Assembly: GCF_000767615.3 (NCBI RefSeq) | Contig: NZ_CP009553.3 | Coordinates: forward strand, 5,208,001-5,272,000 | DNA: 64,000 bases | Direction of reading: 5' to 3' | Origin: Pandoraea pnomenusa | GTDB lineage: Bacteria > Pseudomonadota > Gammaproteobacteria > Burkholderiales > Burkholderiaceae | Part shown: piece after piece, positions 15,960 through 24,661 of the stretch | Numbering within the stretch: the first letter of the stretch is position 1 | Layout: each line of letters begins with the position of its first letter | Notes under the pieces: generated by a model | What the model saw: the letters and a program-made list of their open reading frames with translations, nothing else | Told to the model about the DNA's origin: nothing | Database searches by the model: none | Translations under genes and position numbers: made by a program

Positions 15960-16559
15960 CACCCTTCCCTCCTCGTATAGATAACTGCCGATGGTCAGCC
16001 CACGGCAACTGACTCGCCGCCGCGTGTGGCGGATGAGCAGCACGTCACCCCGTCCGGTCGAGCGCAACATCCCGGCGGTAGTCCGGCTGCGCCCGATCTC
16101 CATGTCCAGAAAAACGCTCGCTTCACCCGCGTCGAACCGCCGCGTCGTCTCGACGGCCGGCACACGTGCCAGCCACACCGGACACTCCGCAGCGCGTACC
16201 TTGAGCAGTCGGCCCTCGGGCAAGGCAACGCCGTCGATCGGCGATGCGACGTCGAGCATGTCGTAGCGCAGCTCCGGCATCGGCAGATGCAACGGCCTGG
16301 AACTCACCGCAAACAGACGTGCCGCCAGTCGCTCCGAGTCGGCACTGCAGGCCAGCGACGCCAGTTCATGCGACACACCTTCGAGCCACATGCCGGGTTC
16401 GACCCAGCCCTGCCACGTATGCGAGGTGTCCTGCACCTGAATCCAGGTGCCCATGCGGGGCAGATGTTCCAGCGTGGCCGCCCACCCCCGCGCGCGCCAG
16501 GCATCGGCGGCTGCCGTCAGGCGCGCCGCGGCTTCGTCGACACGGCGCAGCCTCAGCAT
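15639..16559 (-). CDS. sctQ: T3SS sorting-platform/C-ring protein SpaO (SctQ)
   Basis: This 306-residue SpaO (303 in Salmonella) forms the cytoplasmic pods that load substrates together with OrgA, OrgB and the ATPase. The N-terminal 135 residues are variable. A first SPOA-like region follows, then the clear C-terminal SPOA domain at about 232-300 (LPVELVFVLQRERMTFAELQ ... RVEVRVNDTLLARGEL). An internal start at 15959 probably makes the C-terminal domain separately. The gene overlaps spaN by 7 bp at its start and spaP by 11 bp at its end. Confidence 0.93.
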   Translation of the reverse strand: MLRLRRVDEAAARLTAAADAWRARGWAATLEHLPRMGTWIQVQDTSHTWQGWVEPGMWLEGVSHELASLACSADSERLAARLFAVSSRPLHLPMPELRYDMLDVASPIDGVALPEGRLLKVRAAECPVWLARVPAVETTRRFDAGEASVFLDMEIGRSRTTAGMLRSTGRGDVLLIRHTRRRVSCRGLTIGSYLYEEGRVMLEFDEQAAPGAGDDPEGFDAHLPVPAPTLEHLPVELVFVLQRERMTFAELQQVGHTHMLALSPGAEQRVEVRVNDTLLARGELVQLDGRLGVEIDQWFAGNAHVE

Positions 16560-17623
16560 GGGCCGCCCTCATCACCTTCACCACCTTCACTCCCTTCACC
16601 GCCCTCGCCCCCCGATTGCGGATCGGCGCCGACGGGTTCGATGGCGTGCACCGCGACCCCGCTCCCGGCGACACAAGCACCCGCATCCGACGCCGCCGAC
16701 CACATCGCCGATAAACGGCGCTGCACGGTGGGGTCCGACGCCCCAAGCACGAACCCCGGCTGCCCATCGATCTCGGCGGCCCTGATCTGCACGAAATGTC
16801 CGTCGCCCCATTGCTGGAACGCATAGCGCATGCCTGGAGCGGGCACGGCGCCGGTGCGAGACGATGCCTCGTGCCGAACGTTGGATCCCGTGCGCATGAA
16901 AGGACTTCGCATCGGGGCCGCGGCACGCGGCGGCATCCCTTGCCAGGGCACCCCGGGAGCCGGAAGCGGGCCGACGGCGGCCACGCCAGCAGGGCCGGGC
17001 TCGCCCTTGCGACGCTCGCCGACGTCGTGCCCGCCACGGCCGGACATCGACGCAGCCCCGTCATGGCCTGCGATCGCTGCCGTGGTCGCTGTCCCACCGA
17101 CCGTCGCGTGATGTCGTTCGCTCGCTCCCGCGTCCCGAATCGCGATCGTCTGCAGGCGTGTCGATTCGCGGGCGTCCGGTGCATCCGCGCCACCGTCGTT
17201 GCGCCGTACGGCGGCGGCGGCGTCCGGCGAGGTCTGCGCCGATGTTTTCTCCCGGATGCGGTCTGAGGCATCGCCCGGCGCATCGGTGCGCTCCGCTCGT
17301 TGCGTGCGCTCGGGGAGCGGCGCTGCCTCCCCGGCGTCGCGCTGCCCCGCCAAGTGAGCGCGCTCGGCGACGTCGGCAGCGAGTGCCGCGCGCCGCGCAT
17401 CGACATTGAGCGACAGCTGCGGCTCGTACGTCGCGAGCCACGGCAGCCACGTCGGAACACCCCCCGGCTGCGGGTCCGGCTTGCGTTTGCCGGCCTCGCG
17501 TTTGCGCAGCGCGTCCTCGAATCGATCGGCCACGGAGCGGTCTCTTTCCGCCCCCTCGACGGATTCCGCCGCCGACGCCGTTCCCGCTGCCCCGACAGGG
17601 CCCTTCAGTCCCGAGCTTTCCAT
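16553..17623 (-). CDS. sctP: T3SS needle-length regulator SpaN/InvJ (SctP)
   Basis: This is a 356-residue, low-complexity, Ala/Arg/Asp/Gly-rich secreted-type protein at the position of spaN/invJ between spaM and spaO. SctP proteins measure needle length and signal SctU to switch substrates. N-terminal sequence is disordered, as usual. The more ordered C-terminal part (about 235-330, AFQQWGDGHFVQIRAAEIDG, AGSGVAVHAIEPVG) resembles the type III switch domain. The extreme C-terminus is a run of five E-G-x triplets ending GGPC, encoded by 9-bp repeats (16562-16606). The ATG at 17623 has GGAGGA 9 nt upstream. Homology in this family is weak, so position is important to the call. Confidence 0.8.
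   Translation of the reverse strand: MESSGLKGPVGAAGTASAAESVEGAERDRSVADRFEDALRKREAGKRKPDPQPGGVPTWLPWLATYEPQLSLNVDARRAALAADVAERAHLAGQRDAGEAAPLPERTQRAERTDAPGDASDRIREKTSAQTSPDAAAAVRRNDGGADAPDARESTRLQTIAIRDAGASERHHATVGGTATTAAIAGHDGAASMSGRGGHDVGERRKGEPGPAGVAAVGPLPAPGVPWQGMPPRAAAPMRSPFMRTGSNVRHEASSRTGAVPAPGMRYAFQQWGDGHFVQIRAAEIDGQPGFVLGASDPTVQRRLSAMWSAASDAGACVAGSGVAVHAIEPVGADPQSGGEGGEGSEGGEGDEGGPC
16562..16606 (-). repeat. 9-bp tandem repeat at the spaN 3' end
   Basis: Five 9-bp units encode Glu-Gly-Gly/Ser/Asp triplets (period consensus gaaggtggt on the coding strand) just before the spaN stop codon at 16553-16555. The repeat abuts the spaO start at 16559. Confidence 0.85.
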
Positions 17624-18066
17624 GATTGGCGATCCTCCAGTTCTCCGGCTTCGATCCATTCGGCACGCTTGCGCGCGTCTCGACGCATCGATTCCGCCAT
17701 GCGTGAATACTTCGTTTCCTTGCGCCACCATCGGCGCCACTCCACCTCCGCGATTTCGCGAACCGTGGCCAGTTGCTCGCGCGACTCCTCGAGCGTGGTC
17801 AGCCTCACTTCCAGCTCACGCACCTGCGCCCGCAGCAGCGCCACGGCGCGCATCTCGCCGCGAAGCTCGGCCAGCTCGGCATCGACATGCGCGAGCCGCG
17901 ACGATTCGATCAGCGCCGCCAGGGCGTCGCGCTGCGCGGCAAGCTGGTCGTACCTGGCAGACAGCGTGGCGCTGCGCGCGGCAATGTCCTGCAGTTCCCG
18001 CTCCTGCAATCGCTTCATCTGCAAAGCGCCGCGCCCCATGCGTCGCGCGTCAGCCCACGATTTCAT
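17605..18066 (-). CDS. sctO: T3SS ATPase-associated stalk protein SpaM/InvI (SctO)
   Basis: This 153-residue, highly charged protein is almost entirely coiled coil (about residues 20-130, for example QELQDIAARSATLSARYDQL-type heptads, and LREVEVRL-like repeats). It sits between the ATPase gene and spaN exactly as SpaM/InvI does (147 aa in Salmonella). SctO proteins form the stalk linking the ATPase to the SctV ring. The ATG at 18066 lies 14 bp inside the 3' end of the ATPase gene. It overlaps the spaN start by 19 bp. Assignment rests on size, coiled coil and synteny. Confidence 0.85.
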   Translation of the reverse strand: MKSWADARRMGRGALQMKRLQERELQDIAARSATLSARYDQLAAQRDALAALIESSRLAHVDAELAELRGEMRAVALLRAQVRELEVRLTTLEESREQLATVREIAEVEWRRWWRKETKYSRMAESMRRDARKRAEWIEAGELEDRQSWKARD

Positions 18067-19393
18067 GCAGCCGCTCCAGGGTGTCGTCGATCGGTGTCCA
18101 CTGTCCGTTGCCCTGCCGAAGAAAGGCTTCGATTTGTGGCTTTGCGTCCATCGCCCGATCGTCCTGCGCGTTTGCGCCCGGGCGGTATTCGCCCAGGTCG
18201 ACGAGCGTTTGCAGGGATTCAAGACGGGCCAGGCATGTGCGCATTGCCCCCGCGAGCCTCAGATGCTCGGGCGACGCCACGCGCGTGGCCACACGGCTCA
18301 CGCTGCGCAGCACGTCGATGGCCGGATAGTGGTTGCGATTGGCCAGTTGCGCGCTCAGATGGATATGTCCGTCGAGAATCGAGCGAATCTCCTCGGCCAT
18401 CGGATCGGTCGTCTCATCGTCTTCGACCAGTACGGTATAGAAGGCCGTGATACTGCCGCACGCCGCGGCGCCCGCACGCTCCAGCAACTGCGGCAGACTC
18501 GAATAGACCGATGCCGGCACACCGGCGCGCATGGGCATTTCTCCCGTCGCCAGCGCGAGGTCGCGACAGGCGCGCACGTAGCGCGTTAGCGAGTCGACGA
18601 ACAAGGCAACACGGTGCCCCTGATCGCGAAAGAATTCGGCCACTGTCGTGGCCAGCAGCGCCGCGTTTCGACGCGCGACCGCCGGTGCGTCGGACGTGGC
18701 GAAAATCACCACGCAACGCCGGGCGCCCGGCGAGGCCCGCAATGCGTCAACGATCTCCACCACTTCGCGGCCGCGCTCGCCGATCAGCGCGACCACCGTC
18801 GTGTCGACATCCACCCCCGCCATCAATGCATTCATGAACGATGTCTTGCCGCAGCCCGCCGGCGCGAAGATGCCCACGCGCTGGCCAACGCCGCAAGGCA
18901 GCAACGCGTCGATGGCGCGCAGGCCCGTGTGCAGCGCGACGTCCACCCCCACCCGCGCTTCGTAGGACAGCGCCGGGGCCAGCAGCGCGCGCTCGACGCC
19001 CCCCCCGCGCGGCGCTTCGCCCCCGCGACGGTTGCTTCGTTCAGCAGGGTCGGCGCCGTCGATCCGGTCGACGATGCGCCCGCCGGCATCGAGCACGGCG
19101 CCACGCCAGGACTCATGCGGGCGGCAAGTGGCCTGGCGTCCGGTCGGCACCAGTGCGGAGTCGCACGACAGCCCCTGCGTGGCCGCGAACAGGCTGAGGA
19201 TGGCCCGATCGTCGTGCACGGCGATGACCTGCGCCTGCCCGACTACCTGCGCCTCGCGCCACGTGCGGCGAATTTCGCAGATCTCACCGATACTCACGCC
19301 CGGCAGACGGGCTTCCGCCGTGTGCCCGGCGATGCGCGACACAAGCGCCAGGCGCTTGACGAGCGCTGCGGCACGTTTCCCAGGGGCGTTCAT
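18050..19393 (-). CDS. sctN: T3SS ATPase InvC (SctN)
   Basis: This is a 447-residue FliI/YscN-family hexameric ATPase. Walker A is FAPAGCGKTS (about residues 181-190), close to the InvC form. Walker B is VALFVDSLTRYVRA near 270. The segment ALIGERGREV is the conserved GERGREV block, and QLLERAG precedes the C-terminal domain. It strips chaperones and powers substrate unfolding at the export gate. The ATG at 19393 gives the usual N-terminus; a GTG at 19411 would add six residues, and neither has a clear Shine-Dalgarno. The residues [10 protein letters not shown] form an unusually glycine-rich interdomain linker. The SPI-1 gene invB, normally between invA and invC, is absent here: only 28 bp separate them. 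Confidence 0.97.
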   Translation of the reverse strand: MNAPGKRAAALVKRLALVSRIAGHTAEARLPGVSIGEICEIRRTWREAQVVGQAQVIAVHDDRAILSLFAATQGLSCDSALVPTGRQATCRPHESWRGAVLDAGGRIVDRIDGADPAERSNRRGGEAPRGGGVERALLAPALSYEARVGVDVALHTGLRAIDALLPCGVGQRVGIFAPAGCGKTSFMNALMAGVDVDTTVVALIGERGREVVEIVDALRASPGARRCVVIFATSDAPAVARRNAALLATTVAEFFRDQGHRVALFVDSLTRYVRACRDLALATGEMPMRAGVPASVYSSLPQLLERAGAAACGSITAFYTVLVEDDETTDPMAEEIRSILDGHIHLSAQLANRNHYPAIDVLRSVSRVATRVASPEHLRLAGAMRTCLARLESLQTLVDLGEYRPGANAQDDRAMDAKPQIEAFLRQGNGQWTPIDDTLERLHEIVG

Positions 19394-19421
19394 GGAGGCA
19401 TTCGATCTCACGTTCGTACGC

Positions 19422-21509
19422 TCATATCGTGCTGATGACGTTCACCGAAACACCGTCGACCAGTTCGCCGAACGACAGCACTTCCATATCCCGGAAGCGG
19501 GTCTCGGCCAGCTTCTTGACGAAGCGCCGCACATCGACGGAGGCGAGCAGCACAACCTCCTTGTGCGCGCGGCCGGATGCATCGAGTGCGAGCGCAACAC
19601 GATCGAGCAGCGCTTCCGCGTCCTTCGGATCCATGTTGACGAATGCGCCGCCCGCAGTCTGGCGAATCGAACGGCGTACGCTCTCCTCGACGTCCGCCGA
19701 GAGCATCACCACGCGCAGTTCCCCGTTGCGCAGAAACTTGTTGCAGATGTAGCGCCCCAGCGCGCCGCGCACGTGCTCGACGAGATTGAGCACGTCCTTT
19801 TCCCGTGGCGCCCACATCGCAAGCACCTCCATCACGAGCTTCATGTTGCGCACCGAGATACGCTCCATCACCAGGCGCTGCAGAATTTCCGACACCCGTT
19901 GCAATGCCACGTGGCGCAGTACTTCCTTGACCAGATCGGGGTAGTGGCCCTCGACCAGATCGAGCAGTTTCTTCGTTTCCTGAATGCCGAAGAACTCGTT
20001 GACGTGGCGCGTGAACAGCACAGCCAGGCATTGGTAGAGTTCGTCGGCCGGCGTATGCACGACGTGGTGCATGGCCCGCAGCATCTCTCCCTGTTCGGGG
20101 GTCACCCAGGCGCAGCGTCCGCGCTCCGCGCCGGAGAAAAGCGGGTCGAGATCCAGGGCGGCGATTTCGCCGGTGAAGGCATCGACGCGCACCCGATCGT
20201 AGAACACGACGAACTCGTCGGCGCGCACCTCGTTGATGTAGACCGACGCGCGTGTGGCATCGAGTGCGGTCGATCCCTGCAACAGAATCTCGGGCAGGTG
20301 CACGCCGAAGTCGTTGAAGAACTGACTGCGAACACGCTGCGGGAACGCCGCGCTTTCGAAGGCGCTCAGTTGCGCCTCGGGCAGCACCACCGCCAGCGGC
20401 GCCGTCGAGGGCGCCAGACTGTCTAGATCGTCGATGGACATGAGCGCACTATGCGCTTTGGTCCCCGGCACCGCGCCCCGGCCCGGTTCCGCTCGTCCCC
20501 CGGTCGCTCCGGACGTGTCGGCCGCCCTGGCGCGCTTGCCCCTGGCGAGCGCCTCCGGCTTCGCGAAATAGCACGCCAGCGCGAGCAGGCCGGCGAGCAG
20601 CGCGAACGTCGTCAGAGGAAACCCCGGCAGGGTGCCGATGACCAGCGTCAGAAGCGCGGTCGCACCGAGCACGAAGCGGTTGCCCATCAGCTGACTGATG
20701 ATGGTGCGGCCCATGTTGTTGGCCTCGCCGTTCACGCGCGTGACGACGAAGCCCGCCGCCACCGAGATCAGCAGCGCGGGGATTTGCGCCACCAGTCCGT
20801 CGCCGATGGTCAGCGACGTGTAGGTGGCCAGCGCACCGCTCAGTTCCATGCCGCGTTGCGTCATGCCAACGATGATGCCGCCGACCAGGTTGACGAAGAT
20901 GATGACGATGCCCGCGATCGCGTCGCCCTTGACGAACTTCATCGCACCATCGAACGAACCGTAAAGCTGACTCTCTCGCTCGAGCACGCTGCGGCGCTCG
21001 CGCGCGCCATCGTTGTCGAGCGTGCCGGCCTTCACGTCGGCGTCGATGCTCATCTGCTTTCCCGGCATGCCGTCGAGCGAAAAGCGAGCCGCCACTTCGG
21101 CCACGCGCTCCGAGCCCTTCGCGATCACGATGAATTGCACGATCGTGACGATCGCGAACACCACGAACCCCACGGCCAGGCTGTCGCCAATCACGAACTG
21201 GCCGAACGAGTCGATGATCTTGCCTGCATCGGCGTCGATGAGGATCAGCCGCGTGGTGCTGATCGACAGCGCCAGACGAAACAGCGTGGTGATGAGCAGC
21301 ATCGACGGAAAAGACGAGAAGTTGAGTATCTTCTCGATGTGAAACGCGCCGAGGAACAGCAGGACCGAAAGTGCGATGTTAATCCCGATGAGAAAGTCGA
21401 CCAGATAGGTCGGCAGCGGAATCACGAGCATCGCGATCACACATGACATCAGAATCAGGATGACAATCTCGGGACGCCCGCGAAGGTCATTGAGCAATGC
21501 CGCCGGCAT
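19422..21509 (-). CDS. sctV: T3SS major export apparatus protein InvA (SctV, FHIPEP family)
   Basis: This is a 695-residue export gate protein (InvA of Salmonella is 685). The N-terminal half has about eight TM segments, with the family signature LITTLFRLALSISTTRLIL at about 72-90 and the FHIPEP-region block SRYSLDGMPGKQMSIDAD-like sequence near 150-165 (seen here as ARFSLDGMPGKQMSIDADV). The soluble C-terminal half (from about 355) forms the nonameric ring that receives chaperone-substrate complexes. The linker (about 320-355) is Gly/Ala/Arg-rich. I chose the ATG at 21509 with GGAG 8 nt upstream; an in-frame start at 21569 would add 20 residues. It lies 1 bp after invE. Confidence 0.98.
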   Translation of the reverse strand: MPAALLNDLRGRPEIVILILMSCVIAMLVIPLPTYLVDFLIGINIALSVLLFLGAFHIEKILNFSSFPSMLLITTLFRLALSISTTRLILIDADAGKIIDSFGQFVIGDSLAVGFVVFAIVTIVQFIVIAKGSERVAEVAARFSLDGMPGKQMSIDADVKAGTLDNDGARERRSVLERESQLYGSFDGAMKFVKGDAIAGIVIIFVNLVGGIIVGMTQRGMELSGALATYTSLTIGDGLVAQIPALLISVAAGFVVTRVNGEANNMGRTIISQLMGNRFVLGATALLTLVIGTLPGFPLTTFALLAGLLALACYFAKPEALARGKRARAADTSGATGGRAEPGRGAVPGTKAHSALMSIDDLDSLAPSTAPLAVVLPEAQLSAFESAAFPQRVRSQFFNDFGVHLPEILLQGSTALDATRASVYINEVRADEFVVFYDRVRVDAFTGEIAALDLDPLFSGAERGRCAWVTPEQGEMLRAMHHVVHTPADELYQCLAVLFTRHVNEFFGIQETKKLLDLVEGHYPDLVKEVLRHVALQRVSEILQRLVMERISVRNMKLVMEVLAMWAPREKDVLNLVEHVRGALGRYICNKFLRNGELRVVMLSADVEESVRRSIRQTAGGAFVNMDPKDAEALLDRVALALDASGRAHKEVVLLASVDVRRFVKKLAETRFRDMEVLSFGELVDGVSVNVISTI

Positions 21510-21510
21510 C

Positions 21511-22653
21511 TCATACGCTCCGGCGATGACGCGATACCGGATCGAGCGCACCGTCGCTGCGCTCGCCACGGTAGGCGGATCCCGCCAGCAGGCGCAGGCC
21601 GTCGAGCAGCGCTTCGCGCGCCTGCGGCGTTTGCAACGGCTCGCCCGGCAACGCGCTGCACGCGCGGTGGAGCAGGCCGATCAGGCGGCCATGCGCGCCG
21701 TTGTCGTGCAACAGCGCAGCACTGCCGGTCACTTCCCGCATGGATTCGTCGAGCGTCGCCGGGTCGGTCAGCACCGCGAGCACGAAATGCAGCCAGTCTT
21801 CCTCGCGTGAGTTGAACGGTGCGGCATGGGGACTCTGGCTGACCTGCGCGACGAACGTGCGCTCGCAGGAACGCAGACGCCGCAGGATACCCAGACGCGC
21901 GAGCGGCGTCAGAAACCCGGTCGGCGTGCAGCTCGGGTCGGCCGACTGCATGTCGTCGACAAGCGCACCCTCCACGAACTGGAGAACCAGCGCCCGACGC
22001 TCGTAGCCGAAACCTGCGATCCAGCTTTGGTAGACCTCGATATCGGGCGCGTCGCTGCTCAGAAAGCTGCGATAGGTCGCGCGCAACATGGCCGGGGTGT
22101 ATTCGAGGCGCATCTCGACGCTCGTCAACCGCGCCTTGATGGCGCAGTGAATCCCCGCTTTGCGCTCGCGAACGGCATCGGCCGGAACATCCTGCGCCTG
22201 AGCGAGCACCGTGTCGAGCGCCGCCTGCCGATGCGCATCGAGCGTGTCGCGTTCGGTCACAAGCACCTGAAGCGCGAGCCAGCGGTCGCTGATGTCGGCA
22301 AACGCGTCGTACAGCAGACGGGTCAATGCCTCGGGCGACACCCACGTCGTCGCGAGAATCGCGCGAATCTTCTGCGGGGCGTCCTCGTCGAGCAGGTACG
22401 CATAGCTGTCGTCGACCGACTGGCCTTCGCGGCGCCGCAGCGAGGAACGCACTCCGAACTGCGCCCCGGCAGCAGTGCCCTCATCCGCCGAGCAGGCCGC
22501 GCGAACGATGTCCGAAACAGGCCCGCCCGTGAGCAGGCGCAAAGGCCCGTCGTCATCTTCGACCGCTTTGGCCGCAGAGAACCTGCCGCCCTGCGGTTTG
22601 GCCGGCGCTTCGGAAAACGATGGCGAGTGCCGAATGGCATCAAGACTTGTCAC
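21511..22653 (-). CDS. sctW: T3SS gatekeeper InvE (SctW, YopN/MxiC family)
   Basis: This is a 380-residue cytosolic gatekeeper that orders secretion, holding back effectors until translocators have left. InvE of Salmonella is 372. The protein is all-helical, with a Ser-rich disordered N-terminus and conserved patterns such as YAYLLDEDAPQKIRAIL (about 85-101) and the C-terminal TyeA-like region EEDWLHFVLAVLTDPATLDE onwards. The start is GTG at 22653 with GGGAG 6 nt upstream, inside the last 14 bp of invG; no in-frame ATG lies near it. Its order after invG and before invA is that of SPI-1. Confidence 0.92.
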   Translation of the reverse strand: MTSLDAIRHSPSFSEAPAKPQGGRFSAAKAVEDDDGPLRLLTGGPVSDIVRAACSADEGTAAGAQFGVRSSLRRREGQSVDDSYAYLLDEDAPQKIRAILATTWVSPEALTRLLYDAFADISDRWLALQVLVTERDTLDAHRQAALDTVLAQAQDVPADAVRERKAGIHCAIKARLTSVEMRLEYTPAMLRATYRSFLSSDAPDIEVYQSWIAGFGYERRALVLQFVEGALVDDMQSADPSCTPTGFLTPLARLGILRRLRSCERTFVAQVSQSPHAAPFNSREEDWLHFVLAVLTDPATLDESMREVTGSAALLHDNGAHGRLIGLLHRACSALPGEPLQTPQAREALLDGLRLLAGSAYRGERSDGALDPVSRHRRSV

Positions 22654-24661
22654 GGTCGACTCCCGTGTCGTGAGTGGAGGGTTCGTCGCGCGCCACGGGC
22701 GGCACGACGGGGGAAGCCGGCACGGCGTTCGACGGCGGCTGCGGCGGCAGGAGTCCGGTCGCCTCGCGCACGTCCCGTCCAACGCCGCTCAAGGCACCGG
22801 GCAACGCCGTCATGGTGTCGGCCACAATGTCGCTCGCGTCGCGCTCCATGGGGCCGGCAATCTCGCGCGGCTGGATCAGGAACACGCGCACATCGTTGTT
22901 CCGCGCCTGGCTCGTGTAGCGAAACGCGCGCCCGAGCAACGGAATGTCGCCGAGCAGCGGCACCTTCTTCTCGACCGTGTCGCCGCTGTCGCGCGTGTAC
23001 CCGCCGATAAGCAGACTCTTGCCCTGCGGCACGCGTGCGATGGTGCTGATGCGCGTGCGCGACACGGTCGGTAGCACGGTGTACTTGCTCTCGCCGTCGC
23101 CCTCGCGCTTCGGGGTGCTGGTGCCGTCTTCGATATTGAGCGTCATCTCGATCTCGCCCTGACCGGCAAAACGCGGCCACACGCTGATCATGGTGCCGTA
23201 CGTCACGCTGCGCAGGTCCGTGGTGCGCTCACCTTCGAGTGGCACGTAAAAGGTCTGGCTGCCATCGAACACGGCCGGAATGTTCTCCTGCGTGAGGATT
23301 ACCGGACGCGACACGACCGTCGCCTGCCCGTTCGACGCCATCGCCTGGATTCTGGCGAGAAAACGCATGCCGTCGAGCGTACTGAGCGGCGTCGTGGCAT
23401 TGAGCACGAGCCCCAGGCGCGAGCCGATGTTCACGCCACCGGACCAGTCGACACCCAGCGAATCGAGCGCCTCCTTGCGCACGTCGATGATCCAGAGCGA
23501 GAGTTCGATATGCCGGCGCGGCCGGTCGAGCCGCGAGACCAATCGCTCGACACGCTCGACCTGCTCCGCAGTGCCGCGCACGAGCAGGCTGTTGCCCGCC
23601 GGATACGCCTTCACGATCAGTGAGCCCGCGGGTGGCGCGCGGCGCTCGGCGGGGGTATCGACCGTGCCGACCGGCGAGCCGTCGGCATTCGGCGATAGCG
23701 GAAGTTGTGGCGGCAATGGGGGAGGCAGTCCCCCGCCGTGAGCCTCGCCCGGCGCGGGCGACGACGACGACAACCGCGGCAATGGTGTTGCCGGCAACGT
23801 GCCCGACGCCCCGCCGCCGCCCGTTGACGACTTCACCAGTTCGGTGACCACGGAGGCCATCCCGGGAATCACGATCTTTTCGTCGCGAAGCTGATACGTG
23901 CGGTCCGACACGAATGCGTTGTCCATGCGCACCACGCCGATCTGGTCCGGCCCCGAGACCGGCCCGTCGCTCACACGGCGGTCGATCGAGCGTGCTGCGG
24001 CGATCACGAGATCGACGAAGACAGGCGGGCCGGAAACGTAGAAGAGTCGGCTGTGCGCGTCGCCGCGAATCGGATAGCGACGGTCGTACAGACCGGTCGT
24101 GCGCAGATACGACACGAGCTCGGACACGCCCGCGTGCACCAGCGACACGGTCGCATTGCGAATTTCCGAGGCATCGTAGACGTAGATTGATTGGCCGTCG
24201 TGATACCAGATCAGGCCTAGCTTCGTGGCAATCGAATCGAGTTGCGCCCGTGCGTTCGTCATGTCGAAGTCGCCCGAGACCTGCTTCCTCGCGGCCAGCT
24301 TGCTGACGATCACGGTGCGGCCCAGATATGGCGACAGGGCATCGAAAAAGACCCGCAGGTTGTCGTTGCGCGCCACATAACCGCCCCGCGCACGCCCGGT
24401 GTCCGGGGCGAAGGTAGCCGCGTGTGATGGAGCCGATGCCTCGACACGGGTCGACGGGACGTCGGTCGTCGACGCCCGGGACACCGGTGGTGTCTGTGGC
24501 GGCTGTGGTGACTGTGGTGACTGCCTGGGCACCGCGGCCTGCGCCGCCGGCGTCGCCTCCAGCGAGCCGGCATCCGACAACGCCACGGCCCAGGATGCGA
24601 CAGCAACGTTCGAGACACCTGCGGCCAGAAGCACGCAGGTGAGATGATGCACTTTCCTCAT
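22640..24661 (-). CDS. sctC: T3SS outer-membrane secretin InvG (SctC)
   Basis: This is a 673-residue secretin, about 110 longer than Salmonella InvG. It has a signal peptide (MRKVHHLTCVLLAAGVSNVAVA), then a Pro/Gln-rich insert encoded partly by 9-bp repeats (QSPQSPQPPQTP), N0/N1 domains (DNLRVFFDALSPYLGRTVIV; ELVSYLRTTGLYDRRYPIRG), and a Gly/Pro/Ser-rich insert at about 305-375. The secretin core is from about 430 to 620 (VDWSGGVNIGSRLGLVLNAT ... GKSLLIGGYTRDS) and the Pro-rich tail may bind a pilotin. No InvH-like pilotin gene was seen. The ATG at 24661 overlaps the invF stop as ATGA. Confidence 0.96.
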   Translation of the reverse strand: MRKVHHLTCVLLAAGVSNVAVASWAVALSDAGSLEATPAAQAAVPRQSPQSPQPPQTPPVSRASTTDVPSTRVEASAPSHAATFAPDTGRARGGYVARNDNLRVFFDALSPYLGRTVIVSKLAARKQVSGDFDMTNARAQLDSIATKLGLIWYHDGQSIYVYDASEIRNATVSLVHAGVSELVSYLRTTGLYDRRYPIRGDAHSRLFYVSGPPVFVDLVIAAARSIDRRVSDGPVSGPDQIGVVRMDNAFVSDRTYQLRDEKIVIPGMASVVTELVKSSTGGGGASGTLPATPLPRLSSSSPAPGEAHGGGLPPPLPPQLPLSPNADGSPVGTVDTPAERRAPPAGSLIVKAYPAGNSLLVRGTAEQVERVERLVSRLDRPRRHIELSLWIIDVRKEALDSLGVDWSGGVNIGSRLGLVLNATTPLSTLDGMRFLARIQAMASNGQATVVSRPVILTQENIPAVFDGSQTFYVPLEGERTTDLRSVTYGTMISVWPRFAGQGEIEMTLNIEDGTSTPKREGDGESKYTVLPTVSRTRISTIARVPQGKSLLIGGYTRDSGDTVEKKVPLLGDIPLLGRAFRYTSQARNNDVRVFLIQPREIAGPMERDASDIVADTMTALPGALSGVGRDVREATGLLPPQPPSNAVPASPVVPPVARDEPSTHDTGVDRDKS
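24488..24523 (-). repeat. 9-bp tandem repeat in the invG N-terminal insert
   Basis: Four 9-bp units on the coding strand (cagtcacca twice, then cagccgcca and cagacacca) encode Gln-Ser/Pro/Thr-Pro triplets shortly after the secretin signal peptide. Confidence 0.85.
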
